From Tolypeutes matacus (lineage: Eukaryota > Chordata > Mammalia > Cingulata > Chlamyphoridae), in the NCBI GenBank assembly GCA_026826555.1, contig JAKSZT010054399.1, positions 5,247,174 through 5,311,173 on the forward strand: 64,000 nt of DNA, in the 5' to 3' direction. Both the position numbers and the translations under genes were made by a program. This document shows positions 50,801 through 60,676 of the stretch, piece after piece. Position 1 is the stretch's first letter, and each line of letters opens with the position of its first letter. Under the pieces are notes generated by a model, which saw only the letters and a list, made by a program, of their open reading frames with translations, made no database searches and was not told where the DNA came from.

Positions 50801-53800
50801 TACATACTTCCATTATAATACTGATACTGCAATATTTTCCTATTGATAGGGGTGTGTGTGTGTTTATGACCCTGTATTCAAATGCTTGTGAACTTATAGA
50901 GGTCAAGGACTTAATCTATGATCTTGATGCCCAGAGTCCAATATGATACCTTTACTTACTTATTTGTTCATTCATAATTACTTGAATGATTTTTCCACCA
51001 TTTTATAAGGCCAATAACTGAAACTGATTCTATAAATTTCATAAAACTAGCCTTATAACCTTAAATTATTTTATATATCTTGCACAAATCAACTTAATGA
51101 TCAAGTGTATGATCAAGTGTATCAAGTTAGCTATCTTCGAATCTTCCTGCACTAAGATGATTCTCAAATATTGAAGAGTTGAGAACAACACAGGGAGGGG
51201 GGTGGTCAGGGATGCATAAGAGAAGAATGGCTCTTTGATTATCCACTTCTCTGTTTCCCTCTATTGGCAGGGACAAAGCATAAGTGTATTCTCCTCTCAC
51301 CTAACAGTAACAATAAAAATTTAGCATAAAAGAAAGATCAAATAAAACCATGATTATCTGTACCATTAAATAAAGACTTAAATACTCAGTTTGGAAAAAA
51401 AAAATGCACGCTCAGGACAAGTTATCAATTCCAAAATACTTCGAGAAAGAATCAAGAAAGGACCTCATCTAACCTTCAACCAGTGCAAGTCCTGGGTAAA
51501 TATGCCATCTTTCTTTCAAGTAACTACACACAGGTAGCACAATTTATCACTCAAAATTAAAATACATTTCAAATTAAAATTGTTAAAAGGCATCTAGACG
51601 TTAAAACTACTCTGTGCAAACTTAATTGAAGATAAGTTAGATTCCAAGTACCTTGCTTAAGTTGCTTTTCCACTTGCTTGAGTAGACCAGCAAATCAGAT
51701 TTGAAATGGGTAGTTACTGCTTGACAATATAGTGATTTTTCAGTCTTCTGTTTTGAATTTAGGAGAGAGAGAGCAACTTTTGTAGGTAAACCAAGTGGAT
51801 TGGGATTACTGGAGTTTACTGTCCAATCAGTATATGCTGACGTCTTTTGGTCATCCTGAGGCAAATGCAATGACTTCTGTCTTAATAGATAACACCATGT
51901 AAAACTCGTAGTAGTCTTTAGACTGGGAAAAGAAGGCAGCTCTGGGTCTCCAGCTGTCAACATTGAAAGAGGGGTCACTAATTTAATTTGCTCTTGAATG
52001 TTCACTTTGCCACCTTGATCTTGACCCACCAGAGACTTCCTTTCTTGGTCATTATCTATACTTTTCAAAGGAGAAATGCCAATCTTTTCGGAAGGGACAG
52101 GTGAATTTCTAACCATAAGAGTCAGTGATGCAGAGGAACTGATGTTTTCAAATTCTTGCAATTCATTGATAGGTTCTCTAACTCCAGACTTAGAGTTTCC
52201 TGATGAGGAAGTAGCTGTTGGTAAAACAGCTGTCAAATGAACAGTCTCACTACTCATTTCAGGTGGAGGAAAAACATCCGGTTCCACTGTCACACCTTCA
52301 AGGGACTCTGTGGTGCAAACCTGCCTCACTAAGACAGGTTTCTTCTGCTTATTGACCTCATTAGCTCTTGAACTCAGTGATTCTGATGATCTAATATCTG
52401 CTGTGCAAACAGCTCCATTTTCATCTTTAGCCCGCTTCTGGTGCTTTTCCATGGCAATGTCTAAACTATTTGCTGGGGAGAGCATCCTTTTACTTGAAGC
52501 TGCAGACTCTTGTTGAGGGGAAAGTCTACCAATAGACATTTTCTGAGTTACAGGCAAGGATCCTAACAGAGAAGAATGTTGGCCCATCTCTGAAAAAGCA
52601 TTTTCACAAACAAGTCCTTTCTCTGGATTTGGCAAAGCATTCTGGGGGTCTTTTGGTGACTTTGGCATGGAATTTTGTTCTTCACTGACTGGCACTATCG
52701 TATCATTAGCCTGGAAAACTGGCTGATTTGGCAGGTCTTGGGTCACTAGGATCTGTGGCAGAGATGTGACTGTGGCAAAACGGTAAGCCGGAACCGTACT
52801 CTGAAGACGCACGGGCACTGCGAATGACGAGGAGACCTGCGGCCCCTGACCGCTGCACGGTCCAGGTTTCAGTGGTGGCAGAGAACAGGAATTAGCCATG
52901 TTCTCTACGAATTTGGTCGGTAATGCCAATGAGGCTGTGCACTGGTCTGCACCAGCTGGATTTGGAAGAACATGACTGGGCAAAGAATGGACAGGATTAG
53001 AAGAGCAAGACTGGCTTGCCGGAAACTGGAGCTGGTACTTGGGAGCAAAGCAATCCTCACTTTTAGAAGATGCACATAAAGCGGGATTTATATCCAGTCT
53101 GTCACCCTGTGTGGCCACTTTCAGAGTCGTCTGTGCATTTTGGTGGTTAGGGGGTGGATGGATTTGATTTAACAAACTGATACCAAAAAGCTGCTGAACA
53201 GGAAAGATGCTAGCCGAGTTGGAATTGGACGTTTCTGTTCGCAGATCCTTAACTTGAGTCTGGGAATGCGAAGTATTTGTGGGAAACTCAACTGAAGATG
53301 TAGGAGTAATCTGAGGCCCCTGAAATGGCACTGGGTTCACCCCAGGATGAGCAATATTTTGCAAAGTTGATGGGTTCCCAGGAGACAGGTTGCCTTCAGG
53401 AGCTATATTTAACGATATCTGCCGTATCAGTGGGCCTCTTCTTCTTTCTAAGAGAGGCACATGCCCAGGACCTGCCATGCCAGAGGGGGATGTTGGAGGC
53501 TGCAATTCAACAGGTGGTGTCATCTGGGGTGGAGTTATGCTTCCACAGTCGAACGACTTACTTCTAAACTCAGAAACCTCCATCGATGTTTGCATGCAAT
53601 TAATCTGTTCAGATGCAGCACGTCTCATTTCCCGGTAGGTTCCAGGAACACTGAGTGTATTAGAGCCAGCTGGAATCATAAGAAACTCTGTTTTGTTTAG
53701 AAAATCCACTTTGGGGCAAGCCTCAGTTTTAGAATTGTCCTCTATGTCTAACGAAGCTGAGAAACTTGAAGTGTGTGATAAGCTACTCTCCCTACTCAGA

Positions 53801-56800
53801 CTCCTGGAGAGGGTGGAATCAAAACTCGATTCTGTTGAGGAATGCTCGATCTCGGCCAGACGGAGCCTTTTCTTTTTTGGTGGCAGTTTCTCTGTTGGCA
53901 ATTTTGACAAGGTTTCACTCCGCTGAGGCCAGCTGAACTTTTCTGACTTCTCCTGATCGTGGCCTTGGGCTTCGAGGTCCCGGTCTGGCTCTTCTGTGAC
54001 CAGAATTTCTGGGACTTGGATGTTGTGCTGTCGAACAAGTCGTGAGGGCTGTCCCAACATATGCCTTTCATTTGGAATCTTTCTTGAACTTTTCTGAAGT
54101 TGTCCTCTGAGAGTATCTGATAATGCAGGCTGGTGAGGATGAGGTGCATTCCGAGAAGGATGACACTCCTCTGGGGCAATTGTTAGGACTTTCAGAGCTC
54201 CAGGTTTCCCTGTTCTACTCAGCTCCTGCAGAGAAACTGGGGAGCCTCTTTCGAGAGACTCAAGCTTGTCAAATGAACTGGGTCTGCTCAGGGAATTTGT
54301 ATGCTGTATTACTGAGATTCCAGTTCCATGTCTTTTCAACTCTGTCTTTTCCTGGGCAGTTGAACTTATCTGTTGCTCCAAGATGGTAGACAGTTTTGGA
54401 TCATTGGTCTGGTCGGTGCCCCTGGCAACAAGATGAACTTGTGAGCTCTGCAGCTGTATGTTTCTATGCTGCTGGTCACCTGTTACGGCATTAAGTTTAG
54501 ACAAACTGGAAGCGGAGCCCAGGGTATTCTGAAACTGAAGACCTTCTGAGCTTTTCGGAGATGCTCCACTTTCATTTTGCTGAAGTTCCTCATCATCTCC
54601 AACGCTCTTCATTTTCCTCCTTTTTCTGATCTGCGGTGTCTGTTCCCAGACACCCGTGGAAGTAGCTACTCTGTAGTGCAGGATCTGAGGCTGTGAACCA
54701 CTGGGCACGGGGCTGGTGTGTTCGGTTTCTCTCATGGCTACCTTTGTTTTTGGTCCATGTAATTCTGAACAGTAAAATTTCTTATGATTTTCAAAATTTT
54801 CCAGTTTTCTATACCTGTTTCTACAGGTTTCGCACTCAAACATTGTCCCTCGTCCTTGATGAGACTTCTTTTTTTCTGAAGCCATGCCTTGTGGCAATGG
54901 CTTGTTCCTTGCTGATACCATGTCGCTAGAGGCGTTGCATCCTTGGTAGCTTTCATCCAAGGGCTGTCCAGCACCAAGAACATGATTTTCATTTGTCAAA
55001 GAGTCTTCTACTGCTGCTTGCCTGACAAGGGTACGGGGATGTCCGCTTTGAGGCACAGAAGTGTTAGGTCCTGACATGAAGACATCATCATAGAAAGCGC
55101 CAATTTTGTCATCAAATGACTGACTCCCTCTTAGCGGATGAGGGGGAGGTATTATATTTGTAGGTACTGCCGAGTAACCTGTGGTGGGCATAGAATTACT
55201 TCTTGTAATAGGCAGACAGTCAAGGGAAGGTACAGACAGAAGAAAAACTTGCTTTGATTTCTCAGTAGGGGTAAAAGGGGACTTTGGTATATCAGAACTA
55301 GAGCTCGTTCGCCGTCCCATTGGTTTTAAATCAAACTGGAAAGAATCTTTAAATATGTAGGATTTGGGGGAGTCGATACTCCCTCGTCTTGAGAGAGATG
55401 TTCTCCGGGGCTTGACGCTGTCCAGCTGCTTATCATCTACCAAGGCTTCGTTGTCGGAGATCAGCTTGGATATCCGCTCCTCGAGGGTCTTGGTTGCCAA
55501 AGGTGGGCGCATCGGACCTGGTAAGAACAGGGTCTTCTCACCTGGTGGTAAAGCAGGAGGTGCTGGCGTGTGGGTAAGAGTTGCAGAGGGTCCATTATTC
55601 TTATTTGTGTTTTGCTCCGGGGTGGGTAACGTTCTGGCAAAGGGAGTTGGCGGACTTCCTGTTTGATCAGCACTTTCAGAACGTGAAAAGTAACCAGAAT
55701 CTGTACTTCCTAAACTCCGTGGACTCAGAAGTTTTCCCTGTTGCTCTTGGGAGTAATCAGTAGCCTGCTGCCGCTGTAGTTGGGCATGGACTACTCCATG
55801 CGAGTCTTGTTTTCCTTCTACCCGACACATCTCCCCTTTCCGATGGGTCTTCTCGGCAGTCTCTGGGGAGGACACGCAGGCTGAATTGGACAGTGTACTT
55901 GTCAGCTGAAAGTCTTGCTGTTTCTGTGCATCAAGAAGTTCAGGCATGGACTCCATTACCTTTGGACTTAAAGGGGATGCACTGACGGGGTGCACCACAA
56001 GTTTTGGTAACTCGGTCCCAGCTTGTGATTCTGAAGGTCTTTCTTGTAGTGAAAAGTCACCTACCACATGATCTGTATTGCTTGGGATGGCACCTGATTT
56101 TGGTAAAGATTCGGCATTTGATATCGTTTTCATTATCTGCAGGGACCGCAACTCCATGGAGCCTGGGTCATTCGGCCTCTCGTCAGCCGGGCCCTCGTCC
56201 TCACTCTCACCACTGTCTTCTACGTCCGAATGGATGCTAAGTGCCTTCGGGGACTCGGATAAGAACACACCACCAGAATCTGGTTGTAAGACAAGTCCCA
56301 GTTTGATAGTATGTGCGTGGGATTTTTTGTGCTTATACAGATTACTCTTAGTCTTAAATGAAAATCCACAAGTCACACAGGGGTAGGGCCGCTCTCCAGT
56401 GTGGGAGCGGATATGCTTTAAAAGCACACTGGGCTTCGCACAAGCACGGTTGCAATACTCGCAGATGTATTTTCCTTGCTTTTTTGGCTTCTGGTCTTTC
56501 AGAAGAAGATTGCACATTTGTTCCACACTGGGATTAACCACAGAGGCAACAGGAGTTGAATTATAAAGTGGCGTGGTGGGGGGCTGTGTCGGATTGGCTG
56601 GACTTGCTGACACAGGTGGAGCGGAATCCACTGGCTGGTTTGGAGGAATAACCTGAGTTCTACTGGAAGTTGAAGTCAGAACTATAGATGACGTCACTGC
56701 TATATTATAAACGTGCTCAAGCTTGGTGTTCTCTTGATTTTGCAGGTGCGTCAATGATCTCGTGAAACCTGCATACCCAGGAAGTGGCTGATTATGTGGG

Positions 56801-57593
56801 TTGGAGTTAGGAACAAAGCGTTCGTGCTGACTATATGAACGCGAAATGGGCTGAGCTGCTGCTTGCTCATTCTTCTGAGTGGCGGGCGTGTGCACTATGT
56901 ATGAGGTACCAAGAGAGGACTGTGACTCGGCAACACATTCTTGTGAAGTCTGACTGGGGACAACCGCTGAACTGTCTTTTAATTTAGAAGGTGATCGTAC
57001 AGTTTTATTTGGTCTCAGTTTTTCTATTTTAATTGCACAAGATGAGCCCTTTTGCGACAAAGTGCTCAGTTCTGGCTCCATTGCTTTCAATAAGACATCA
57101 AATGCGGTATTTGTATAGGAGGAGCAAGGAGTACTACAATTAGAAGAGACACATTCACTATTGTCAGCCCTGGTTTTACTTGACAAAGAACTAGAGTCAC
57201 ATTTTCCATCGAGGAAATTTAACTTGGTGGAATCAGAGCCTTCTGACCTCCATCTGCGTAATTCAGACGGATGCTGCAAAAACAAGTGCTTCTTTGGGGA
57301 GACAGAGTCTTCGAGTTTGGAGGCTTCAGCAATTATTCCAGGTGTTTCTCCATTTTGCTTGGTAAATTGCTTCCCATTTTTCATAGGAATATGGTTCTGT
57401 TTCTTGTGAGACTCAGAAGCACTCTGGAGAACAGTGAAAGATGATCCTTCTGTATTTTGTTTATGTTTTGCCTGAAGAGGATTTCTCAGTGGGGATTTTG
57501 GTATTTTTTTCAGGTGATTCTCAGTTACAATCTTTTTCCGTTTCACACCTTTTAGTGATTCTGAAGATCCTTTAATACCAGCCTCTAGGATTT
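24604..57593 (-). CDS. HIVEP1: HIVEP1 zinc-finger transcription factor, 3' six coding exons
   Basis: Joined coding segments on the minus strand are 57593-51652, 47856-47723, 46955-46780, 42268-42167, 27849-27344 and 25776-24604. Every junction keeps frame: 8,033 nt, with two bases finishing a split Glu codon, then 2,676 codons and TAG. Family knowledge: HIVEP1 is a large nuclear ZAS-family protein that binds kappaB-like enhancer sites through two separated C2H2 finger pairs, and is the mammalian relative of Drosophila Schnurri. Seen here, counting from the first full codon: finger pair about 375-427, single CCHC-type finger about 918-945, basic block PPKKKRLRL near 1236, second finger pair about 2043-2095, acidic run about 2138-2150, C-terminus DRLVIAT. 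Adding the roughly 32 missing N-terminal residues gives about 2,708, close to the human length as I recall it (about 2,718). No frameshift or internal stop was found. HIVEP2 and HIVEP3 are excluded by extended similarity to HIVEP1 outside the fingers. Confidence 0.96.
25777..27343 (-). other. HIVEP1: HIVEP1 intron 8
   Basis: GT-AG intron of 1,567 nt between the acidic exon and the last exon. It holds a MIR-like stretch (about 26030-26240, minus) and a short CCAT-type simple repeat near 26322-26342. Nothing else is recognised. Confidence 0.85.
27344..27849 (-). CDS. HIVEP1: HIVEP1 coding exon 8 (acidic region)
   Basis: 506 nt. The acceptor is ttttattag before 27849, and the donor is GTACAG|gtaaat (27343-27342), phase 0 at the end. 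It encodes [20 protein letters not shown], then a strongly acidic run of Asp/Glu/Asn (27736-27790 region), then a Ser/Pro-rich stretch including [17 protein letters not shown] and [13 protein letters not shown]. The acidic block next to the second finger pair is a conserved HIVEP feature and a plausible activation segment (inference). The exon is GC-rich relative to its introns. Confidence 0.94.
28774..28818. repeat. T13-G11 run between 13-bp direct repeats
   Basis: gggttatactatt occurs at 28774-28786 and again at 28806-28818, overlapping the two ends of a run of 13 T and 11 G. Confidence 0.85.
30262..30730 (+). mobile_element. Trimeric DAS-type SINE with deleted middle head
   Basis: The first tRNA-like head is at 30262-30338, the third at 30570-30646. 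Between them is a remnant of a head (about 30432-30462) in which the central part is missing, so that gcagagg joins ttcccggtgcctcc. The linkers after heads one and two are similar (agaagacagc, gctgacacaa, cataatgagagacacaacaaagcag). Flanks tggacagctta (30251-30261) and tggatagctta (30731-30741) are target duplications with one change. Confidence 0.92.
31102..31320. mobile_element. hAT-like DNA transposon (non-autonomous)
   Basis: ggcttggcaaactatgcctg...aaataaagttttattggaac...aagcctaaaatatttacc...agaaagtttgcc matches a widespread mammalian non-autonomous DNA element with inverted ends (ggcaaact / agtttgcc). No transposase is present. Confidence 0.8.
31333..31796 (-). mobile_element. 5'-truncated L1 3' end with target duplication
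   Basis: It begins with a poly-T/A tract, followed by gattacagaaatgttacac, gggattcccatatgccccac and catctttcattagtgtggc, an antisense L1 3' UTR. Near-identical 16-bp flanks ccacagaatcgtattt (31317-31332) and ccacagcatcgtattt (31797-31812) are the target duplication. It landed at the right end of the hAT-like element. Confidence 0.88.
32500..32600 (+). mobile_element. Monomeric tRNA(Ala)-derived SINE
   Basis: Head with tggctcaaatggttggg and B-box gggtttgatcccc, then an A-rich tail. Exact 16-bp target duplications aaaaaggtcatatctg (32484-32499 and 32601-32616). It lies in HIVEP1 intron 7, antisense to the gene. Confidence 0.95.
34442..34519. repeat. 39-bp tandem duplication
   Basis: Copies 34442-34480 and 34481-34519 (tataatctaatagc.taattaaatg.cattccaaccat) differ at three positions only, so the duplication is fairly recent. 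Confidence 0.92.
34795..35335 (+). mobile_element. 5'-truncated L1 3' end
   Basis: ggtgggaatatgagatg, gtatatacccagaagaactg, caattgccaaaagttgg, aatccaggtgtccatcaac and ttatgttgagtgaagcaagcc are the classic end of the L1 second frame and 3' UTR in plus orientation, with A-rich runs at 35251-35270 and 35323-35337. Confidence 0.9.
35708..36064 (+). mobile_element. Dimeric DAS-type SINE
   Basis: Head one 35708-35795 (ggggaagtggatgtggctc) and head two about 35855-35930 (gggagctgaggtggctc) are joined by a linker with agagacaaagagg. The tail has cagacacagagag repeats and ends in poly(A). No target duplication was found. Confidence 0.9.
38075..39180 (-). repeat. L2-like LINE fragment
   Basis: atcagtaaatatttactacc, gagcagtgaacaaaacaag, ccagtgtgactggaattgagc, ttggctactgtgttgaaaacag and aacttgagatgcttcatagac follow, in order, a well-known antisense mammalian L2-type repeat. 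A 157-codon minus-strand frame here is repeat sequence. Confidence 0.75.
41550..41990 (-). repeat. L2-like LINE fragment
   Basis: gaagacttcatgaagccagg, gagcaggagagtaatatgatc and caggaagattaatttaac match the same antisense repeat class as at 38075. Confidence 0.65.
42167..42268 (-). CDS. HIVEP1: HIVEP1 coding exon 7 (end of second finger)
   Basis: 102 nt. The acceptor is cccttaag before 42268, and the donor is TCAG|gtaagg (42166-42165), a strong consensus. The first two bases complete Gly. The exon then reads [15 protein letters not shown], which supplies the two zinc-binding histidines of the second C-terminal finger, followed by [18 protein letters not shown]. The last base starts an Asp codon finished in the next exon, 14.3 kb away. 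This short exon is essential for an intact second ZAS domain: skipping it keeps frame (102 is divisible by 3) but would remove half a finger. Confidence 0.95.
42269..46779 (-). other. HIVEP1: HIVEP1 intron 6
   Basis: GT-AG intron of 4,511 nt that interrupts the second finger of the C-terminal pair. The sequence is AT-rich with no confidently assigned repeat. Parts of 42460-43800 look like diverged old repeats. I see no exon in it. Confidence 0.8.
46780..46955 (-). CDS. HIVEP1: HIVEP1 coding exon 6 (C-terminal ZAS fingers)
   Basis: 176 nt. The acceptor is ttaaattag before 46955, and the donor is AAAG|gtatgc (46779-46778). It encodes [17 protein letters not shown], then the first C-terminal C2H2 finger ([10 protein letters not shown]...KKHIRTH) and the first half of the second ([13 protein letters not shown]). 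The linker THTDVRPYH differs from the classical TGEKP type, as is usual for the second ZAS pair. The donor splits the Gly codon after KTK, so an intron interrupts the second finger. This domain is one of the two DNA-binding modules known to recognise kappaB-like sequences. Confidence 0.95.
47479..47597. repeat. 60-bp imperfect tandem duplication in intron 5
   Basis: Two copies, about 47479-47538 and 47539-47597, share the core tggaattatttaacataatg with few differences. No transposon ends are visible, so this looks like a local duplication. Confidence 0.85.
47668..47700. repeat. Perfect 15-bp inverted repeat in intron 5
   Basis: Arms 47668-47682 (aaatgtacatttaaa) and 47686-47700 (tttaaatgtacattt) are exact reverse complements around a 3-nt loop. 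In HIVEP1 pre-mRNA it would form a hairpin from +23 to +55 relative to the GC 5' splice site. It is all A/U apart from two G-C pairs. Confidence 0.9.
47723..47856 (-). CDS. HIVEP1: HIVEP1 coding exon 5 (linker before C-terminal fingers)
   Basis: 134 nt, read RALGNQKST...RIKIFDGG. The acceptor is ctttcag at 47857-47858, and the first codon AGA follows the in-phase AAG end of the giant exon. The exon ends GAT GGA GG followed by gcaagt, so the donor dinucleotide is GC (47722-47721). The next exon begins with A, completing GGA (Gly) before TAT. The nearest GT downstream (caa|gtac) would leave a whole codon and break the frame of exon 6, so the GC donor is required. The segment is charged and Ser-rich, contains a [10 protein letters not shown] stretch, and links the giant exon to the second ZAS domain. 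Confidence 0.93.
48453..48825 (-). mobile_element. 5'-truncated L1 3' UTR with target duplication
   Basis: T-rich start, then ttattctgttaccatctatac, acatttcccccttttaatc and tgtcttcacaacgctgtgctgcc (antisense L1 3' UTR). The 10-bp duplication tcaggtcagg lies at 48443-48452 and 48826-48835. Confidence 0.9.
48935..49240 (-). repeat. MIR interrupted by SINE
   Basis: catttaattctcactacatccctgtgaggcagc and ggcccaaggtgaagtatta on the left, and ggctcaaacccaagtc after the SINE on the right, together form one antisense MIR. Confidence 0.75.
49077..49211 (+). mobile_element. Monomeric DAS-type SINE inside a MIR
   Basis: tRNA-like head with B-box gggttcagttccc, then a short GAGCAGACAACAAGC-type tail with no long poly(A). 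Exact 15-bp target duplications aacagcaaaggctca (49062-49076 and 49212-49226). The flanks together form a MIR. Confidence 0.93.
49980..50500 (+). repeat. L2-like LINE fragment
   Basis: gggatcccttctaggccctctgc, cactccctgaatgatctcattc and tgacacttcttacagac resemble the plus orientation of the L2-type repeat seen antisense at 38075. Confidence 0.55.
51652..57593 (-). CDS. HIVEP1: HIVEP1 giant coding exon (equivalent of human exon 4)
   Basis: This is a single open exon of 5,942 nt, carrying about 73% of the protein. The acceptor ends in ttaaacag before 57593, and the donor is AAG|gtactt at 51651-51650. The first two bases finish a Glu codon, and reading continues ILEAGIKG..., as in mammalian HIVEP1. 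The GTG near 57546 is an ordinary Val codon, not a start. The N-terminal ZAS finger pair (YICEYC...HIRSH, then [10 protein letters not shown]...SHAH) lies at 56311-56469. The central finger (FECETC...CSELH) is at 54757-54840. A basic, lysine-rich block that probably acts as a nuclear localisation signal is near 53860-53885. Ser/Thr/Pro-rich regions fill the rest, including a conserved [12 protein letters not shown] segment near 55680-55720. If the donor were skipped, the frame would stop within five codons (at 51637). Confidence 0.97.
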
Positions 57594-59809
57594 CTGTTTA
57601 AAAAAGAAGAAGAAAGAAAACCAATTAGGAAAATTGTATACATGCCAACTATAATTTTTTTAAATTAAGATTTATCATGAGGGTGTTATGACAATTGAAG
57701 AAGGTAGTTTAAGGAAAACCTATTTTAATAAAACTGCATTCTAACATTCGGGCCAAATTAAGAATGTTACTAATCAAAATATATTCAAACAATCATAAAA
57801 AGACCTTAGCGTGCATTTCTGGAATGTTCCTCTCCTGACCCCCTATCTCACACTAGAATCCTAGAGCCACACTCTTTCTAAGCCAAATTATCCTCCCTCT
57901 TTTACTCTGACAGCCTAGGACTCAATCTACACAGTAGTCTGGCCTACAAAGAAGGACATTTAACCTTTTCATGCTAGGAATTTGGCCATCTTATCAGATT
58001 AAAACATCTTTTAAAACACACTTCTCAGCAAATTTCTAAATAGGCATCTAAATATGCAACACTGATATTGTTATCAGAAAAAGGACTACAAAATAATAAA
58101 ATTTTTAAAGCAAATACAACTGATCATCATGATGTATTAGTTTATAGAACCATGAATTACTGGTAATTTAGCACTCTATCAATGAACCGACAGATGTGAA
58201 AGTAAAATAATCCACATATTTGTGGTTCTTAACCAACAAAATAGAAAAGTCATATCATAATGGCCCTAGGTTAAAAAACAAAAATCACCATCACCATTTT
58301 AACTGAACAAAATATTCAACAGCTTTGTTTCTTTGCCATTAAAGATAGCTAGATAGCTAGACAGAGAGGTAGAGATATAAAACTTATTGCAGGGAATAAG
58401 ATATGAAACTGACTCCGTTCCTGTGGAGGCAAGAGATAGCATTTAAATGACACCAATCCCCCACAATCTCCTTCAACTACTATATTTTTGAGCAATAATT
58501 ATTTGCCATAATTTAGTTCTATTTCCTTTGTTGGCTCCTTGGGAATATAAGCAAAAATTATTCAGGCTTATATTTTATTACTTATTTGACTAGAAAAGCC
58601 AAATACTTTAATTCCCCATCATATTCAAATAGCTGTTCAATGTACATACTTGAAATTCATATTAGACCAAAAAGTCTACACCATAATAACTACCTTGCAT
58701 TTATTGGAGATACAAATTTACATAAAATAAAAAATATTGTAGTCATTTTATAACATTAGTACCTATGCTGTAATATATTAGTTTAATGAAAGAAAGAATA
58801 CACACTAGTCCTCTAAAGAAGCATTTACCCACCATAATCAGAAGGGGGGTAAAAAAGTAGTCTCAGAAAAGAATGTATCAGTATTGTTGACAACCTTTAC
58901 AAAATAATCCTGGACAAATCTTTTTTATTCTTAAATCCACTCATTTATAAAATGATGTTTGCCCACTGGTGTCTCCTCTTCAAGATGAATGTAAAAGTCA
59001 ATGATGTGAAAGGAGTTCCTGGAAGATGGCGTCAGAGTACGCAGACAGGGCTCAACTCTATCACCAAAACAACAGAGAAAGGGCCAAAAACTGTCTGAGG
59101 GACGTGCTTTGGGTCCCTTAGACAGTTTTTTCTGGTCAGCAGGCCAGGACGGCGCTGCACTGCACAACACCCAGGAGTGTGAGGGACAGAGAGGAGAAGA
59201 AGCCAAAACAACAAATGTGAGTTACTAAGCCCCTGTGGAGGCCAAGAATGGCCCCCATCCCCTACCCTCAAGACATTAAGCCTGGATAAAACTCTTGGTT
59301 CACTGCAGCTGACTGATAGGGGGAAAGACGACTTCCTCACAGTCAGCTGTTACAAGGGAAAGCAGAGGGTGCATCAGAGGGCGGAGAGTGGTTTCTCTTC
59401 AGTGAATTTGGCCAGCACAGCCTGCTTTGAATCTCAGCTCTGGCCAGACCAGAAACACAGAAACATGGAGACTGAAAGAAAAACCTCTGTGGTAAAGTAC
59501 ATGGATAAGCACCTTCTGCTGGCCAGCCAGCAAACTGCAAGGAGGAAAACTGCTTTTTGGTCTCTCTTTAGCCCAAATCTCTAGGAGAAAATCTATACCC
59601 ATTAGTGAGTCCCTGAACTGATTTTTATAACTTAAGCTGGGCAATTTTAAAGACTCAGAATAATTTGAACCAAAAATAAAAGAGAGTTGTGAGAAAAACA
59701 AAAAAACTAGGCAAGAGAAAGAAATTGACCATCAGAGTAAATTCACCAACATATTCAGATGCCAAGATAGCAGCAAAAAATTACAAGCCATACTAGGAAA
59801 CAGGAAGAG

Positions 59810-60676
59810 ATGGCCCAGCCAAGGGAACAAACCAAATATCCTGATGAGATACAGGATTTAAGAAAACTAATCAATGATAATCACACAAATTTCCTAAATC
59901 AATTCAAAGAACTGAAGTAAAATATGACTAAAGAGATAAAGGATATTAAGAAGTCACTCAGTGAGCATAAAGAACAATTTGAAAGTCTTCAAAGAAAAGC
60001 GCTTATGGGAATGAAAGACAAGATGGATGAGAATAAAAATATATTAAAGGCACATAAGAGCAGATTTGAATTTCTCGAAGACAGAATTAGTCATTTTGAG
60101 AACAGAACATCTGAACTGGAAAAGACGGGAACAGAAAGAAAAGAGAATAGAAAAAAATGGAATAGGGTCTCAGGGAATTGAACAATGCAAAATGCACAAA
60201 CATATGCATTGTTGGTGTCCCAGAAGGAGAAGAGAATGGAAAAGGGGCAGAAAGAATATTTGAAGAAATAATGACTGAAAACTTCCCAACCCTTATGAAA
60301 GACATCAATATCCAAGAAGGATAACACACCCCCCAAAAAATCAATCAGTATAGACCTATTCTGAGACACCTATTCAATATGAAAAATATCAGAGATAAAG
60401 AGAGGATTCTGAAAACAGCAAGTGAAGAAAGGAAAGTATCACATACAAAGGAACCTCAGTAACATTAAGTGCAAACCTCTCATCAGAAATTATGGAGGTG
60501 AGAAGAAAGTTATATGATGTATAAAAGGAACTGAGAGAGAAACACTGGTGGCCGTTAATTCTATATCTGGCAAAACTGTCCTTCAAAAATGAGGGTGAGT
60601 TTAAAGTCTTCACAGACAAACGAAAACTGAGAGAGTATGTTACCAAAAGACCAGAATTACAAGAGATACTAAAGAG
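59810..60676 (+). pseudogene. L1 first open reading frame, broken
   Basis: Starts ATGGCCCAGCCAAGGG and reads MAQPREQTKYPDEIQDLRK. A nonsense TAA comes at codon 37, then the same frame stays open for 87 codons, with charged heptad-like sequence (EQFESLQRK, HKSRFEFLEDRISHFENRTSELEK) typical of the L1 ORF1 coiled coil. After 60150 frameshifts move the recognisable nucleic-acid-binding part into other frames. A DAS-SINE interrupts it just before its C-terminus, which resumes at 61153. It cannot encode a complete protein. Confidence 0.85.

Larger units (their letters stand above)
47857..51651 (-). other. HIVEP1: HIVEP1 intron 4
   Basis: GT-AG intron of 3,795 nt. It contains an L1 tail (48453-48825), a MIR split by a DAS-SINE (about 48935-49240) and an L2-like block (about 49980-50500). 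50600-51650 is AT-rich with no recognised element beyond a possible MIR/L2 remnant near 50620-50780. Confidence 0.85.
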
